Source of the DNA: a virus
IMG/VR virus record: IMGVR_UViG_3300030106_005189
Span: 1-48,097 of that record
DNA: 48,097 nucleotides
Strand: one strand, 5' to 3'
A program made the translations under genes and the position numbers. Shown here one piece after another: positions 29,715 through 39,732 of the stretch (position 1 is the stretch's first letter; each line of letters begins with the position of its first letter). A model generated the notes under the pieces. The model was not told where the DNA came from. It searched no databases and worked only from the letters and a program-made list of their open reading frames with translations.

Positions 29715-31021
29715 TATAATACCCCTGGAAAATTACCTTTTAAGTCAATACCTTCAATACCTGGTTTTATTTCTGGACTCAAACCATAAGTATTACTAGG
29801 TGGTGGTAGGTTTCTAACAAATGATCCATATTGCAATGCCTCTGTGGTAGACAAAGCACCACTATCTAATAAGTTTTGATAAATTTCACCAATTCTATCA
29901 GGCACACCCGCAACATTTCCTCTTATTGCTCTTTCAAAAAATTCTTTTTGTTGAGCTATACTTGCATTACCTAATAAAGGGGCCGTGGACCCTGTTTGAT
30001 TTAAATTGTTAGACGTATTTAAAACAGGTGCAATACCCTCCATAGATACATCAATGTTTGGTGGCGTCTTACTTTGTTGTATTATCTGGTCTGTTAAATC
30101 TCCTTGAAATCCTATCTCACCTTTTCTAAATGGTAATTGAAACAAAGAAGTTATTTCAGGACTACTACTAATCATAGGAGTGCCGATACCAATATTCTGT
30201 TGAGTTCCAGGAAAACCACTAAATAATTTTATTGCTGATAATTGATCTATCTGATTTTTTAAGGCATTATCTTTTTTTATGTCTTTAATGTTTGTTGGCG
30301 CACTCCTAAACGAAGCAAAACGAAAAGCATTCTCGGCTAACTCTGCTAACGTTGGTTGAGCTTGCTTTGTTGTTGTAATACCAGAGCTTGGTAAAAGACC
30401 AGGAAAAAATCTATTTAAAAATCCACCAGTCTTTTCTTTTGCGGCAGATGCAAGATTTTGCAAAGTTCCTATGCCTGGTGCAAGTCTGCTAACATTACGT
30501 ATTGTTCTACCAGAGGCAAAAGGAAACAAACTTTCCATCATGCCTGGATTAGCTTCAAAAGCTTTACCCATAAATTCTGCGTAATCAGCAGAAGATAATC
30601 CCTCTCTAAGTTTTGGTTTACCTGTGCTTACAGTGCCAATACCAAAAGCATTTAATATTGAGCTTTTTGTTCCCTCTTTTGGTTCTCTGCCTGTGAATAA
30701 TGATCTGTCTACATTCTTTCCTATCTTAAGTGCATCTAATACCTCTGCTCTTCTTCTATTTTGTATTCTTCTATTTTGTGCTGCTTCAAATGTTGCTTTA
30801 GGTGTTGAAAGTGCCAAAAACTTAGCTCTATTATCATCTACACCTTTGAATTGTTCTTCTATATCTTTAATCTTTTTAATCTGATCTTGTACGATTTGTG
30901 TGTCAGTTTTCGTTCTTTGAGGGTTTTGGTCTAAACGTGATTCACTATCTATACCACCACGTATTCTACCACTACGATCAGTTGTTTGTACAACTCTATC
31001 ACCTATTTTAATAGTGGACAT
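29714..31021 (-). CDS. Virion or ejection protein candidate
   Basis: 435 residues. A charged helical N-terminal part (about 25-70, QIVQDQIKKIKDIEEQFKGV) precedes long Gly/Leu/Asn-rich loose regions. No enzyme motif. It lies in a run of five large genes joined by one-base overlaps (TAATG), typical of internal or tail-associated virion proteins in podoviruses. The call rests on context. Confidence 0.6.
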   Translation of the reverse strand: MSTIKIGDRVVQTTDRSGRIRGGIDSESRLDQNPQRTKTDTQIVQDQIKKIKDIEEQFKGVDDNRAKFLALSTPKATFEAAQNRRIQNRRRAEVLDALKIGKNVDRSLFTGREPKEGTKSSILNAFGIGTVSTGKPKLREGLSSADYAEFMGKAFEANPGMMESLFPFASGRTIRNVSRLAPGIGTLQNLASAAKEKTGGFLNRFFPGLLPSSGITTTKQAQPTLAELAENAFRFASFRSAPTNIKDIKKDNALKNQIDQLSAIKLFSGFPGTQQNIGIGTPMISSSPEITSLFQLPFRKGEIGFQGDLTDQIIQQSKTPPNIDVSMEGIAPVLNTSNNLNQTGSTAPLLGNASIAQQKEFFERAIRGNVAGVPDRIGEIYQNLLDSGALSTTEALQYGSFVRNLPPPSNTYGLSPEIKPGIEGIDLKGNFPGVL

Positions 31022-33639
31022 TACGCCACCATTTGTTGTGGTTTATTCATTAGAGTAGCTATACCGCCTTCATTAGCAAATAGTGGTAAACCAACACTTG
31101 ATAACCTTTGAACTAATGCTGGATCAAGTTGAGCACTTGATATTGGTGGCACAACGTTTGCCATGTTCATATTAATATTAGGACTAGGAATATTAAAACT
31201 TACATTATCTGGCTCTGGTTTTTCTTCTATTTCTATTGGCACGTCAATTTGTAGTTCTTCTCCTTCATCTTCTCTTAAACTTTCTAACTCCTCTGTTTCA
31301 AGATCTAATTCATTAGTTACCTCAAATTTATTTTTTTTATCTTGTAACTCTAAAATTAAATCATTTATTGCATCAAGTTCTACTTCATCTAAAACACCAG
31401 ATAAGTCTTCTTGCACTTTTTGAAACATAGACAAAGTTTCTCCGATTTCTTCAGGTGCTTCATCATGGTGTAAATTAAAAATTTCTCTTATAAGATCTAT
31501 TTTTGTACTAAATTTTAATTGTCTGCCTGGTTCATAAATTTGTGATACATTTTTAGCTAATTTTGGATTTGCAAAAACTTTTCCAACCCCATATCTTAAG
31601 GCCATTAAAGTTAACAAACCCTTAAACCCTTTAGTAAAAATACCATCATCCTCACTAAAAGTTTGTGTGCCCATGTAACTGGCACCAGCACCTCCTAAAA
31701 AACTACCAAGTATATTTTGTGCTCCAGTCAATTGAAATCTTCTCTGTAAAAACGCTGAAGGGTTTCCAATCTTTATTGATTCTATAAAGGCACCACTAGT
31801 AATAATATCTACGACTTCTTGTTTGTTGATACCTAATGATTTAAAAAATGCATCAACAAATTCATCTTTGCCTCTAATATCAAATCCTAATTCTTTTGCT
31901 AGTATTGCAGGTTCAAAGTCTAACCCCTTTGCAAACTGCGCTGTATTTTGTGATGTGTCAGCAACAGATCTTGCAATTGCATTAGATAAATACTCATTAG
32001 CAAATATTCTGAAAGAGTCTTTTCCCATTATCTTCTCAAGATCTCTTAAGACCTCTGGTGATTTTACCCTCATTAAAGATGTAAGTATTTGATCTCTAGC
32101 TTTTTTATCTTGAATAAAACCAGGTTTAAAAATATTTTTTACATAAGTTCCAAATATATTTCCAGCTGGACTTTCATACAATAGTTTAAAGGCTCTCGTA
32201 AATTCGTTTGCGTTTTTGTGGTTTTGTAAAATACCAGCTAACATATCTTCGGGTATTAAATCTTTAATTAAATTTTTATCTAAGTTTAAAAGTAATTCAT
32301 CATTAGCTACCCTAAATTGAGTTAAAACCTTAGCAAATTCACTTCTAAATGTTCCTTGATTTTCAACTAAATCTCTAAACAACCCACTTATATCATCATT
32401 AAAATTTCTAATCGTATCATAGCTTACTTTGTTACCTTGGTTTTGCATTGTAATTTGATATCTTCTTAATGTTTCAATAAAATCTTTCATGCCTGGTCCC
32501 ATTGCTCTAGACAGACCTTGATTTTCAAAAAAACCACTTTTTACTAATGATTCATACGAGTTAATTATGCCTTGATCATTTGTAGGTATATTTTTAAATT
32601 GTCTTAAAATATCTCCATTAATAAATTTTGTGAAAAATGACTGCACATCATCTGTTCTAAAAACATTTCTGTTTGGCAACATTGCATGTGATTTGTAGGC
32701 CCTATCCCAAAGTCTGGCCATGTTTCTACTCATTATATCAAAACGTTTATTTACTGATTTAAAAATATCTATTCCAGAAGTAGAAAACAAAGAGATGGGA
32801 GCAAATTTTTCTTTTAATGCTTGAAATTTTTCGTTTAATATTTGTCTTTGTTTGCCAATTGTTTTTCGTACTGTTGTTCCAATAAATGGCAAAGGAGATA
32901 ACGCTCTTGTTCCACCAGCATATTTTGCGATTTGACCAAAATTAAGTTGTATACCTAATCTTTCAGCTGCTTCATAAGCCGCTTTTACAGACGGATCTTT
33001 TAAATTTGTAAGTAGCCTAAAACCACCTGCCAAAAGTTCTGGAATACCTAATCCAAGTGCTTCATAAAACATTGCTTCTTTTGCATCCGCATCAATGGTA
33101 TTTAAGAATTGAAGCATGTCTGGATCACCAGTAAGAATAAAATTAGCAATATCAAAAGCGGCTCTACCACCAACGTCTCCAAAAACACCACCAAAATAAG
33201 TTTTACCTCCAGCTATAGCTAGTTTTCTTGGGTCTATTAAACTAGCTCTTTTATAAAGTTTTGCTAAATTTGCCTCCTCTTTTAAATTAAACATGTCTTT
33301 AAAACCACCTGCAGATAAAGCCATGGACCCTATAATTCCAGCAGTTGTTCTATCAATACCCAATTTTTCTAAAGGAGAAAGTTCTTTTTTATCTACAAAT
33401 CCAAAATCGTCTAATAAATTGATTGCATTCTTTTTTTCTTCAGAAATCATTGCTTCGTCAAGCAAAGGTATATTAAAACCATACTGGTCTTCTAATTCAC
33501 GTAAAGCTTCTTCACCTGTATCTTTTACAGTATCTAATCGCTCAACTAATTTTAAAATTCTTCGAGCTTCGTCTTTATTTGGTGCGTCTCCCTCTATTTG
33601 TATTGTAAATGGCAGACCCTCTATAAAAATCTCGCCCAT
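31021..33639 (-). CDS. Large internal virion (ejection) protein candidate
   Basis: 872 residues. Largely helical. Mid-protein Gly/Ala-rich segments (AGIIGSMALSAGGF; ILGSFLGGAGASYMG) could enter membranes. An acidic region lies near 770-830. It ends NEGGIATLMNKPQQMVA, a style of C-terminus I recall in marine phage virion proteins. Size and position suit an ejected protein that helps DNA cross the envelope. No lytic transglycosylase motif was found. Confidence 0.65.
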   Translation of the reverse strand: MGEIFIEGLPFTIQIEGDAPNKDEARRILKLVERLDTVKDTGEEALRELEDQYGFNIPLLDEAMISEEKKNAINLLDDFGFVDKKELSPLEKLGIDRTTAGIIGSMALSAGGFKDMFNLKEEANLAKLYKRASLIDPRKLAIAGGKTYFGGVFGDVGGRAAFDIANFILTGDPDMLQFLNTIDADAKEAMFYEALGLGIPELLAGGFRLLTNLKDPSVKAAYEAAERLGIQLNFGQIAKYAGGTRALSPLPFIGTTVRKTIGKQRQILNEKFQALKEKFAPISLFSTSGIDIFKSVNKRFDIMSRNMARLWDRAYKSHAMLPNRNVFRTDDVQSFFTKFINGDILRQFKNIPTNDQGIINSYESLVKSGFFENQGLSRAMGPGMKDFIETLRRYQITMQNQGNKVSYDTIRNFNDDISGLFRDLVENQGTFRSEFAKVLTQFRVANDELLLNLDKNLIKDLIPEDMLAGILQNHKNANEFTRAFKLLYESPAGNIFGTYVKNIFKPGFIQDKKARDQILTSLMRVKSPEVLRDLEKIMGKDSFRIFANEYLSNAIARSVADTSQNTAQFAKGLDFEPAILAKELGFDIRGKDEFVDAFFKSLGINKQEVVDIITSGAFIESIKIGNPSAFLQRRFQLTGAQNILGSFLGGAGASYMGTQTFSEDDGIFTKGFKGLLTLMALRYGVGKVFANPKLAKNVSQIYEPGRQLKFSTKIDLIREIFNLHHDEAPEEIGETLSMFQKVQEDLSGVLDEVELDAINDLILELQDKKNKFEVTNELDLETEELESLREDEGEELQIDVPIEIEEKPEPDNVSFNIPSPNINMNMANVVPPISSAQLDPALVQRLSSVGLPLFANEGGIATLMNKPQQMVA

Positions 33640-36161
33640 TATTCACCCAATATTGCTTCTAGTTCATCTAATGTGTATTTACTTTTTTTGTCTTTATATG
33701 TGTTTGGGTTAAGATCTTTTATAGAATTGTTTAGTATGTCTATTGATTTACCAAAATCTGCAAAAGCTGTTTCATCTTTAAAATTACCAGAAAGCACTGC
33801 AAATACTTTAATTCTATCAGTCAAATAATCTGTCAACGCATCAATTTTTCCAAAAGCAAAATCAGATCCATACAAACCTGTTATATCTGTTCTTTCCTCT
33901 GCTCTTTTTCTAACACCTTCAGGTGTGCCACGTTTACCTCTTAAAGACATAATGTCTGCAACTGCATCAGATAACTCTGCAACTTTTGATTTTAGCTCTC
34001 TAATTTGTGGTTTTGTAAACATACCAATTCCTTTTGGAACACCCTCTGCATCATCTGGAAAAAATTTATCACCAAATATATTATCTATGTCATTAGCCAA
34101 GGTTGCTAGTTTTGTTAAACTTTCTTGAGCTAAACCTGTGTAACCAACTAAAGATGGATCAGCAGCTATAAGCTGTTTTAACTCTAATAAATCTTTTAGG
34201 GAATCAAATGTTGAAGAATATAAAGAATTAAAAAATGATCTGTCAGACTCTGATTGTGCAGGAAACAATTGACCCTCAGCTAAGGCATCTTCTGCAGCTT
34301 TTAGTATTTTTTCATAATTAGGTTGTGCAGTTTCTCCATCTTCATTAGAGCCTGCCTGTCTAAATACAGGCCCTCCTTGAGCACGAAAGACGTCCACTCC
34401 TGATCTATCTGGATTTACCTCAAAAGAATTAGATATAATTGTATACTCTCCTGAATCTAACAATTCTTGTATTTTAGCCTGATTAGAGTTTCTAATATCT
34501 ACAACTGTAGTTAAATCAACTGAACCATCCTCTTTTAATTTTGCTAATTTTGTAAAGGTTGATCCAGCTCCAACAGTCGTGTAATTTTCTTTGTCAGCAT
34601 CACTAAGATCATTAAATTCTCTGTCAGATAAAAAGACTACTGTATTAGTTTCTGTGTTGTAATAAGCCTCTTGATCTGCCTGTGTGGGTATATTTATCGA
34701 TAATTTATTATCTTTATCAACAAATATATTTGTGCCCTCTGGATAAGCACCTATTTGATTTTCACTTAATAGTGATGATACAGCGTTTGGTATCTCTACA
34801 CCAGATCCTACAACAAATGTAGTGCCTTTAGTATCTTTTCTTTTTGCTTGTTCTTTTTTTATTGCTAAGTCAAGTTGTTGAGCAAAAGCTTTATCTTTAG
34901 AAGCCTCACCAAGTGCTGCTTGTTTAATAGCTAAATCTCTTGCCTCTACTTTATCTCCAATTTTTTGTTGACCTTGTAAACCTAATAAAATTGCTTCTTG
35001 TGGGGTCATGCCAGCCGCTAAACCAAAACCACTTCTTGAGATGTTAAAAAACGTATCAGCAGCTGTTCTATCTGGGTCTCTTCCTAAAATAGCTTGCATA
35101 ACTGGTAAGTTTTTTTGAAAACCTGTAGCTAGAGATGGTATGTTTGCACCTTGATTTTGATTTAATAATATCTGCAAGAATAAATCATTTAATGAATCAT
35201 TATTAGTTGATGTTTCTCCCTCGGGTTTGTTTGTTCCTTGATTTCGGTAGACAGGACCACCCATTGCAAACGCCTGTGGAGTAGCACCAATACCTTCTTG
35301 TCTTACCTCTGGAGTATCTAACATTTGAATTACTGGTTGAACTAATGTTAAAACACTATCTGGTGTATCATTAGCATCTTTTTCACCAACAATTTCTGCT
35401 AGCTCATCTCTTCTTTGATCTTCAGACTTGTTATCTCCTCTTATAGTATTCATTAACTGTTCATAATCTTCAGCTTTATCAAACTCTTCTTTTTTTTCTG
35501 ATCCAGCATCAACAATTGTTTTTGCGTCCTCTTCAAAACCTTGCATAATTCCAACATTTTCTGGATTTTGTTGTGGCATCATTTGTGCTTGTTGAGCTAT
35601 CTCACCTTGCATAGGTGATCCCATTTGTCTAAATCTCATTTCGTCTAATTTTTTAAGACCATTTATACCCTCACCTGTTATAGGTGATCCCATGGCTCTG
35701 TTAGCTTCTTGTGTTTTTAATATATCAGCTCTAAATAATTCTATTGCTTGCTGACCTTCTGGAGATAATAAGAATTTATTAGGGTCTCCCACAAACAATT
35801 CAGCACCCTCTGGTAAATAGTTACGGAGTATTCTTTGAAAACCTTCTTCTTTTAAATCATAAGTGCCACCATATTCACCAAAATCATACACTGTTGAATC
35901 ATCACTGACAGGTTTGTTAGTTTTAAAAAGATCTCCTACTGCTTTAGATGTGCCTCTTAAATTACTAGCAAGATTTTCAAAAAAACTTTCTATTGCGCCA
36001 GATTGATTTCTTTCATCTATTAACTGTTGTCTTCTATCTAAAAATCTTCTTTGTTCATCAGCTGAAATTCTATCTCTTACCTCTCCCAACTGATCAGAAC
36101 CTATTGCTCTTCTTACAACTGGCATATTTTTATTAAACATCGCTCTATTTAAAACACTCAT
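33639..36161 (-). CDS. Large virion protein candidate with GGPV(Y/F)R motifs
   Basis: 840 residues. Two copies of a GGPV(Y/F)R motif followed by Gly/Asn/Glu-rich tails (GGPVYRNQGTNKPEGE and GGPVFRQAGSNEDGE), and two MGSPxxGE segments (MGSPITGEGI, MGSPMQGEIA). The rest is helical and charged. Such motifs recur in marine phage structural genes as I recall. It overlaps its neighbours by one base. The role is probably internal or tail-associated. Confidence 0.6.
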   Translation of the reverse strand: MSVLNRAMFNKNMPVVRRAIGSDQLGEVRDRISADEQRRFLDRRQQLIDERNQSGAIESFFENLASNLRGTSKAVGDLFKTNKPVSDDSTVYDFGEYGGTYDLKEEGFQRILRNYLPEGAELFVGDPNKFLLSPEGQQAIELFRADILKTQEANRAMGSPITGEGINGLKKLDEMRFRQMGSPMQGEIAQQAQMMPQQNPENVGIMQGFEEDAKTIVDAGSEKKEEFDKAEDYEQLMNTIRGDNKSEDQRRDELAEIVGEKDANDTPDSVLTLVQPVIQMLDTPEVRQEGIGATPQAFAMGGPVYRNQGTNKPEGETSTNNDSLNDLFLQILLNQNQGANIPSLATGFQKNLPVMQAILGRDPDRTAADTFFNISRSGFGLAAGMTPQEAILLGLQGQQKIGDKVEARDLAIKQAALGEASKDKAFAQQLDLAIKKEQAKRKDTKGTTFVVGSGVEIPNAVSSLLSENQIGAYPEGTNIFVDKDNKLSINIPTQADQEAYYNTETNTVVFLSDREFNDLSDADKENYTTVGAGSTFTKLAKLKEDGSVDLTTVVDIRNSNQAKIQELLDSGEYTIISNSFEVNPDRSGVDVFRAQGGPVFRQAGSNEDGETAQPNYEKILKAAEDALAEGQLFPAQSESDRSFFNSLYSSTFDSLKDLLELKQLIAADPSLVGYTGLAQESLTKLATLANDIDNIFGDKFFPDDAEGVPKGIGMFTKPQIRELKSKVAELSDAVADIMSLRGKRGTPEGVRKRAEERTDITGLYGSDFAFGKIDALTDYLTDRIKVFAVLSGNFKDETAFADFGKSIDILNNSIKDLNPNTYKDKKSKYTLDELEAILGE

Positions 36162-37084
36162 TATACTACTCCTGACCTTCTAAGACCTGCAATACCAGAT
36201 AAAGCACCTATACCAACTCCAATAGCTTGTTGTAAAGGTGAAACTCCTGGACTTGTTGCAGGAACTAATGTTTGTTGAGTTGTTGGTGCTCCTGCTAATA
36301 CATCACCATAGAAACCTAATCTTTGGAAAGGTTCATAAATATTTTGTAAAATATTTTGTCTTGCAATATCTTGACCCGCTTGAGCTTGCTGTCTTTGTAA
36401 TCCACCTATTCCAAGAAGTTGACTAATATCTGCACCTCTTTGTGATTGTTGTTGAGCAGCTAATCCAGAGAGAGGGGATGCAAATCCTGCTTGTTGAGCA
36501 CCTAATCCAGCAATACCTAAAGCAGATAATCTTTGTAGTTCTTGATTTCTTGCAAACGCAGCTTGGGCGTTTTCAAATGCTTGTTGATTTAATCCTGCTA
36601 TGGCTCTTGCTTTAGCATCTTGTAAACCCTCACCAAGTAATGCTTCTTGAACAGCTTGTCTTGATCCACCAAATGCACCTCTTGATTGAGCTAAATCACT
36701 TAGTTGTGTTTGTGATTGAGCAGCTTGCTCATCTAATTGTTTTAAAGTTTGGTCAATAACAGCTTGTTGAAAATTACTTTGAAAAGGCGCAAAACTTGCA
36801 GATGTTGGAGTTTGAGCCAAAGCAGTTAACAAAGGTATTGTTCCTGCAGTGGTGCCTTGTCCTGCTAAAATAGCTTGTTGTGCTTGATTTAATAATGGCT
36901 CATATGCACCAATACCAAGACCAGCTAAGTTAAACGCTCGTGTTTCGGGGGCCTGAAATCCTGCAAGGGTATAATCTGGTAACGTTATTGGTTGTTCTGT
37001 AAGTGCTTTTGCACTATCAATTAAACCTAAACGACGAGCTTCTAGATCTGGTGCCTCTCTCGTTATTTGTGTTTGCGTTACCAT
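36161..37084 (-). CDS. Gln/Ala-rich virion protein candidate
   Basis: 307 residues with very high Gln, Ala and Leu content. Long helices (TLKQLDEQAAQSQTQLSDLA, then SRGAFGGSRQAVQEALLGE) alternate with Gly-rich ends. Composition recalls internal core proteins of podoviruses. It is second in the operon, joined by one-base overlaps. No catalytic motif was found. Confidence 0.6.
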   Translation of the reverse strand: MVTQTQITREAPDLEARRLGLIDSAKALTEQPITLPDYTLAGFQAPETRAFNLAGLGIGAYEPLLNQAQQAILAGQGTTAGTIPLLTALAQTPTSASFAPFQSNFQQAVIDQTLKQLDEQAAQSQTQLSDLAQSRGAFGGSRQAVQEALLGEGLQDAKARAIAGLNQQAFENAQAAFARNQELQRLSALGIAGLGAQQAGFASPLSGLAAQQQSQRGADISQLLGIGGLQRQQAQAGQDIARQNILQNIYEPFQRLGFYGDVLAGAPTTQQTLVPATSPGVSPLQQAIGVGIGALSGIAGLRRSGVV

Positions 37085-38148
37085 TATGCTACTCCTCGTG
37101 ATTGTTCAGACAGTGTACCACCTTTTTCTAAATTTTTCATCATTTGATACATTCTCTTAGCACCTTCTCTTCTACTACCGCCACCTGCATTACGAACAGC
37201 TTTAGCAGTAAATACAAATTCACCATCACTTAACATAGCTGGTATGTCATCAGATGTACCAGTGCCTGGTCCATTAATCTCGCCTGTTTTTCTTGGAAAC
37301 TCTTGAGTACCACCGTTTGCTAATCTCATAATACCACCTTGAGCTGCTGTTGTTGGTCTAATAAAATCTGTAGGTAAATCTTCTCTTGGTACACCAAAAT
37401 CATCTTGTAATGTATCAAAATAAATTGGTCTTGTGTTCAGACCCGCTACTTGGAACTCTTCTGGGTTCATATAATAAAATGGATTTAATGCATTAGGATC
37501 TTCTGGAACAAATCCTTCTTGCTCAGCCAAAGCTGCTTGATAAGTTAAAAGAGGCGAAATAGCGGCTCCTGCTGTTAATACTGTACCTAAGTTACCTCCA
37601 AGTATTGGTTTTTTATTTTGACCTGTTAGAATTTTTAATTTTTCTAATTGTATTAATTCTTTTCCTAATGCTGAATCTAGCTCTCCAGCATCTATTGCGT
37701 TTTGATAATTAATTATTTTTTGTTCTGCATTTGAAAGTTTTGGTGTGCTACTACCACCACCAATTAATCTTTGTAAAATATTTGCTGGATCATCAGTAGC
37801 AGTTGTTAGTGCTCTATCTGATGCCGAACCTAACAAACCACCTATGTCTGTTCCTGGTATACCTCTTCCTGCATAACGACCGATAGGAGCAAAACTACCC
37901 GCTAATGAACCAATACCATAACCTAGCGCTGCAGTGCCAAGAGCTTCTCCTGGTTTTTGACCTGCAATTAATCCACCGATACCAGCTCCAATACCAGCAC
38001 CTGCAGATCCACCTATTAAAAAGCCGATACCACCACCTACGATGGGAGCTACTTTTTTTACAGTATCTTTTACTTTTTTAAATACTTTACCGACAAAACC
38101 ACCAATACCGTATTGAGGAATAGTCTGTAAAAATTGTTCATCAATCAT
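37084..38148 (-). CDS. Virion protein candidate with Gly-rich hydrophobic region
   Basis: 354 residues. Residues 35-66 are a Gly-rich hydrophobic stretch (PIVGGGIGFLIGGSAGAGIG then AGIGGLIAG) able to insert into membranes. Near the C-terminus SDDIPAMLSDGEFVFTAKAV then RNAGGG is a motif I recall in many phage structural proteins. It is the first gene of the block and probably ejected or tail-linked. It is divergent from the oxygenase gene at 38294. Confidence 0.65.
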   Translation of the reverse strand: MIDEQFLQTIPQYGIGGFVGKVFKKVKDTVKKVAPIVGGGIGFLIGGSAGAGIGAGIGGLIAGQKPGEALGTAALGYGIGSLAGSFAPIGRYAGRGIPGTDIGGLLGSASDRALTTATDDPANILQRLIGGGSSTPKLSNAEQKIINYQNAIDAGELDSALGKELIQLEKLKILTGQNKKPILGGNLGTVLTAGAAISPLLTYQAALAEQEGFVPEDPNALNPFYYMNPEEFQVAGLNTRPIYFDTLQDDFGVPREDLPTDFIRPTTAAQGGIMRLANGGTQEFPRKTGEINGPGTGTSDDIPAMLSDGEFVFTAKAVRNAGGGSRREGAKRMYQMMKNLEKGGTLSEQSRGVA

Positions 38149-38293
38149 GCATAATCCTTTTAGTTAGCAACTTTATGTTTTGTTGGAAAGCAAGCTTGGA
38201 TGGACTTGAAGAAATTACCAATTTATTTCTATATTTATAGGCAAATTATTGCTATATGACAATAGATAAATCATAAGTTAGAAAGGAATAAAA

Positions 38294-38971
38294 ATGTCAG
38301 AACAGCTCAAGCACGAATTTCAAGCATTTAGGCCCTTCGGTCCTACTATTTTCAAAGGTTCCTTACCAAAGTCGTTAATAAAATTGTTAGATGATAAAGC
38401 AACAGAAATTATGGAGAATAAAAAAATGTCAAAAGACTGGGATCATTCTATGCATCTTGCTGGAAATGTAAAACAAGAAGTTAGATATCCTCCAGCATGG
38501 ATGATATCAACTGAGTTTGCGCCCATGAGTAATTCTTTGAATATGATAATACACAAATATTTAGAACACCCGCCAATGGTAAACACTATATCTCCAGATA
38601 AAGTTGAAAAAGTATTAATAACAAGTATGTGGGTCGTATCACAGTGGTCAGGTGATTTTAATCCATCACATGTTCATGACGGTGATTTATCTGGTGTGAT
38701 ATATTTAAGAATACCACCAAGTTTAAAAGAAGAATATGCAAAAGAGGATCATTTTCCTTGTGTAGGGGATATTCAATGGCAGTGTGGGCAAGCTGCAACT
38801 TTTAACGGTCATACTTTTCAAGCAACGCCTAAAGTAGGAGATATCTATCTTTTTCCTTCTTGGCTGTCTCATATGGTTTATCCATTTAGAACACAAGACG
38901 AGGAAAGAAGATCTGTGTCTTTTAATGTTCAAGTGAAAAGAAAAAAAGATAAGGATGAGCAACAAATCTAA
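38294..38971 (+). CDS. 2OG-Fe(II) oxygenase-like protein 1
   Basis: 225 residues. NPSHVHDGDLSGVIYLRIP (123-141) and GDIYLFPSWLSHMVYPF (182-198), then RRSVSFNV (205-212), give the double-stranded beta-helix plan with His126/His128 (or Asp129), His193 and an Arg for 2-oxoglutarate. It would hydroxylate a substrate using Fe(II), O2 and 2OG. The substrate is unknown. GAAAGGAATAAAA precedes the ATG. Similar proteins are frequent in marine phages. Confidence 0.8.
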   Translation: MSEQLKHEFQAFRPFGPTIFKGSLPKSLIKLLDDKATEIMENKKMSKDWDHSMHLAGNVKQEVRYPPAWMISTEFAPMSNSLNMIIHKYLEHPPMVNTISPDKVEKVLITSMWVVSQWSGDFNPSHVHDGDLSGVIYLRIPPSLKEEYAKEDHFPCVGDIQWQCGQAATFNGHTFQATPKVGDIYLFPSWLSHMVYPFRTQDEERRSVSFNVQVKRKKDKDEQQI

Positions 38972-39236
38972 TACACCTTTTCCTATGGTAAGGATCACGT
39001 GGCATGATGCTAAAGATACAGAAACAGGTTGGTTGCACATAAAAGATATTGTTTCTGCCTCGTTGGCCGTGTGCCAAGAAGTGGGATACATGGTTGTAAA
39101 CAATGATGACAAAATTGTAATTATGCGTTCTTGGTGTATAGACAAAGACGACAATCATGGCGGTGGTGCGATCGCAATACCTCGTGGTTGGGTTAGAAAA
39201 ATAGAATATTTAAGAGTAGAATATGCAACACAATAG
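38955..39236 (+). CDS. Conserved unknown between oxygenase genes
   Basis: 93 residues. A small beta-rich protein with MVRITWHDAKDTETGWLHIK and the conserved-looking GGGAIAIPRGWVRKIEYL. It overlaps both flanking oxygenase genes by 14-17 bases, so it is co-translated. I recall it from marine phage tail regions without a known role. Confidence 0.7.
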   Translation: MSNKSNTPFPMVRITWHDAKDTETGWLHIKDIVSASLAVCQEVGYMVVNNDDKIVIMRSWCIDKDDNHGGGAIAIPRGWVRKIEYLRVEYATQ

Positions 39237-39732
39237 TAACACTGAATTTGTTATGTACGTAGATAATTTTTTATCAATAGAAACTTTAGAATCACTACAA
39301 GAAACTTTCTTAAATATTAATTACGGAGAGGTAAAAAACCCAGAGGGTCAAGTATATGGTTACAGACACACTTTTCCTCAAAGTTTTCATACAGATCCTT
39401 TACTAAAATTAATAAAAGATTATTTTTTTCCTAATAGAAACTTAAAGCCTATTTCTGTCAGTGCTCACAAAAGACAGAATGATAAAGAGCCTTTGTTTCA
39501 TGTGGATGTAGAAAAAGATAATGTCGCAAATTTTCTATTATTTGTAAAAGGTGAGCCTTTACTTAACAATGGCACTGGTTTTATGACTGGTGAGTCACTG
39601 TCATCACATATAGGTTTCATAGAAAACAGGGCTTTGTTTTTTAATGGTAGTAAAATACCACATTCAGATTTACAATCTTTTGGAGACAGTTCAGAGAGAT
39701 ATACACTTAATATTTTTTATAAAGATGAATAA
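39223..39732 (+). CDS. 2OG-Fe(II) oxygenase-like protein 2
   Basis: 169 residues. FHVDVEKDNVANFLLFVKG (92-110) gives HxD (His93, Asp95). FFNGSKIPHSD (139-149) gives the distal His147, and ERYTLNIFY (158-166) the 2OG-binding Arg159. This is the complete non-haem iron set of prolyl-hydroxylase-like enzymes. It overlaps the glycosyltransferase gene by 8 bases, suggesting a shared pathway. The substrate is unknown. Confidence 0.78.
   Translation: MQHNSNTEFVMYVDNFLSIETLESLQETFLNINYGEVKNPEGQVYGYRHTFPQSFHTDPLLKLIKDYFFPNRNLKPISVSAHKRQNDKEPLFHVDVEKDNVANFLLFVKGEPLLNNGTGFMTGESLSSHIGFIENRALFFNGSKIPHSDLQSFGDSSERYTLNIFYKDE

Noticed and set aside
30624-33828. Several 75-140 codon plus-strand frames opposite the large virion genes
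   Set aside because: Low-complexity Ser/Leu/Phe-rich shadows of long minus-strand genes, without ribosome sites.
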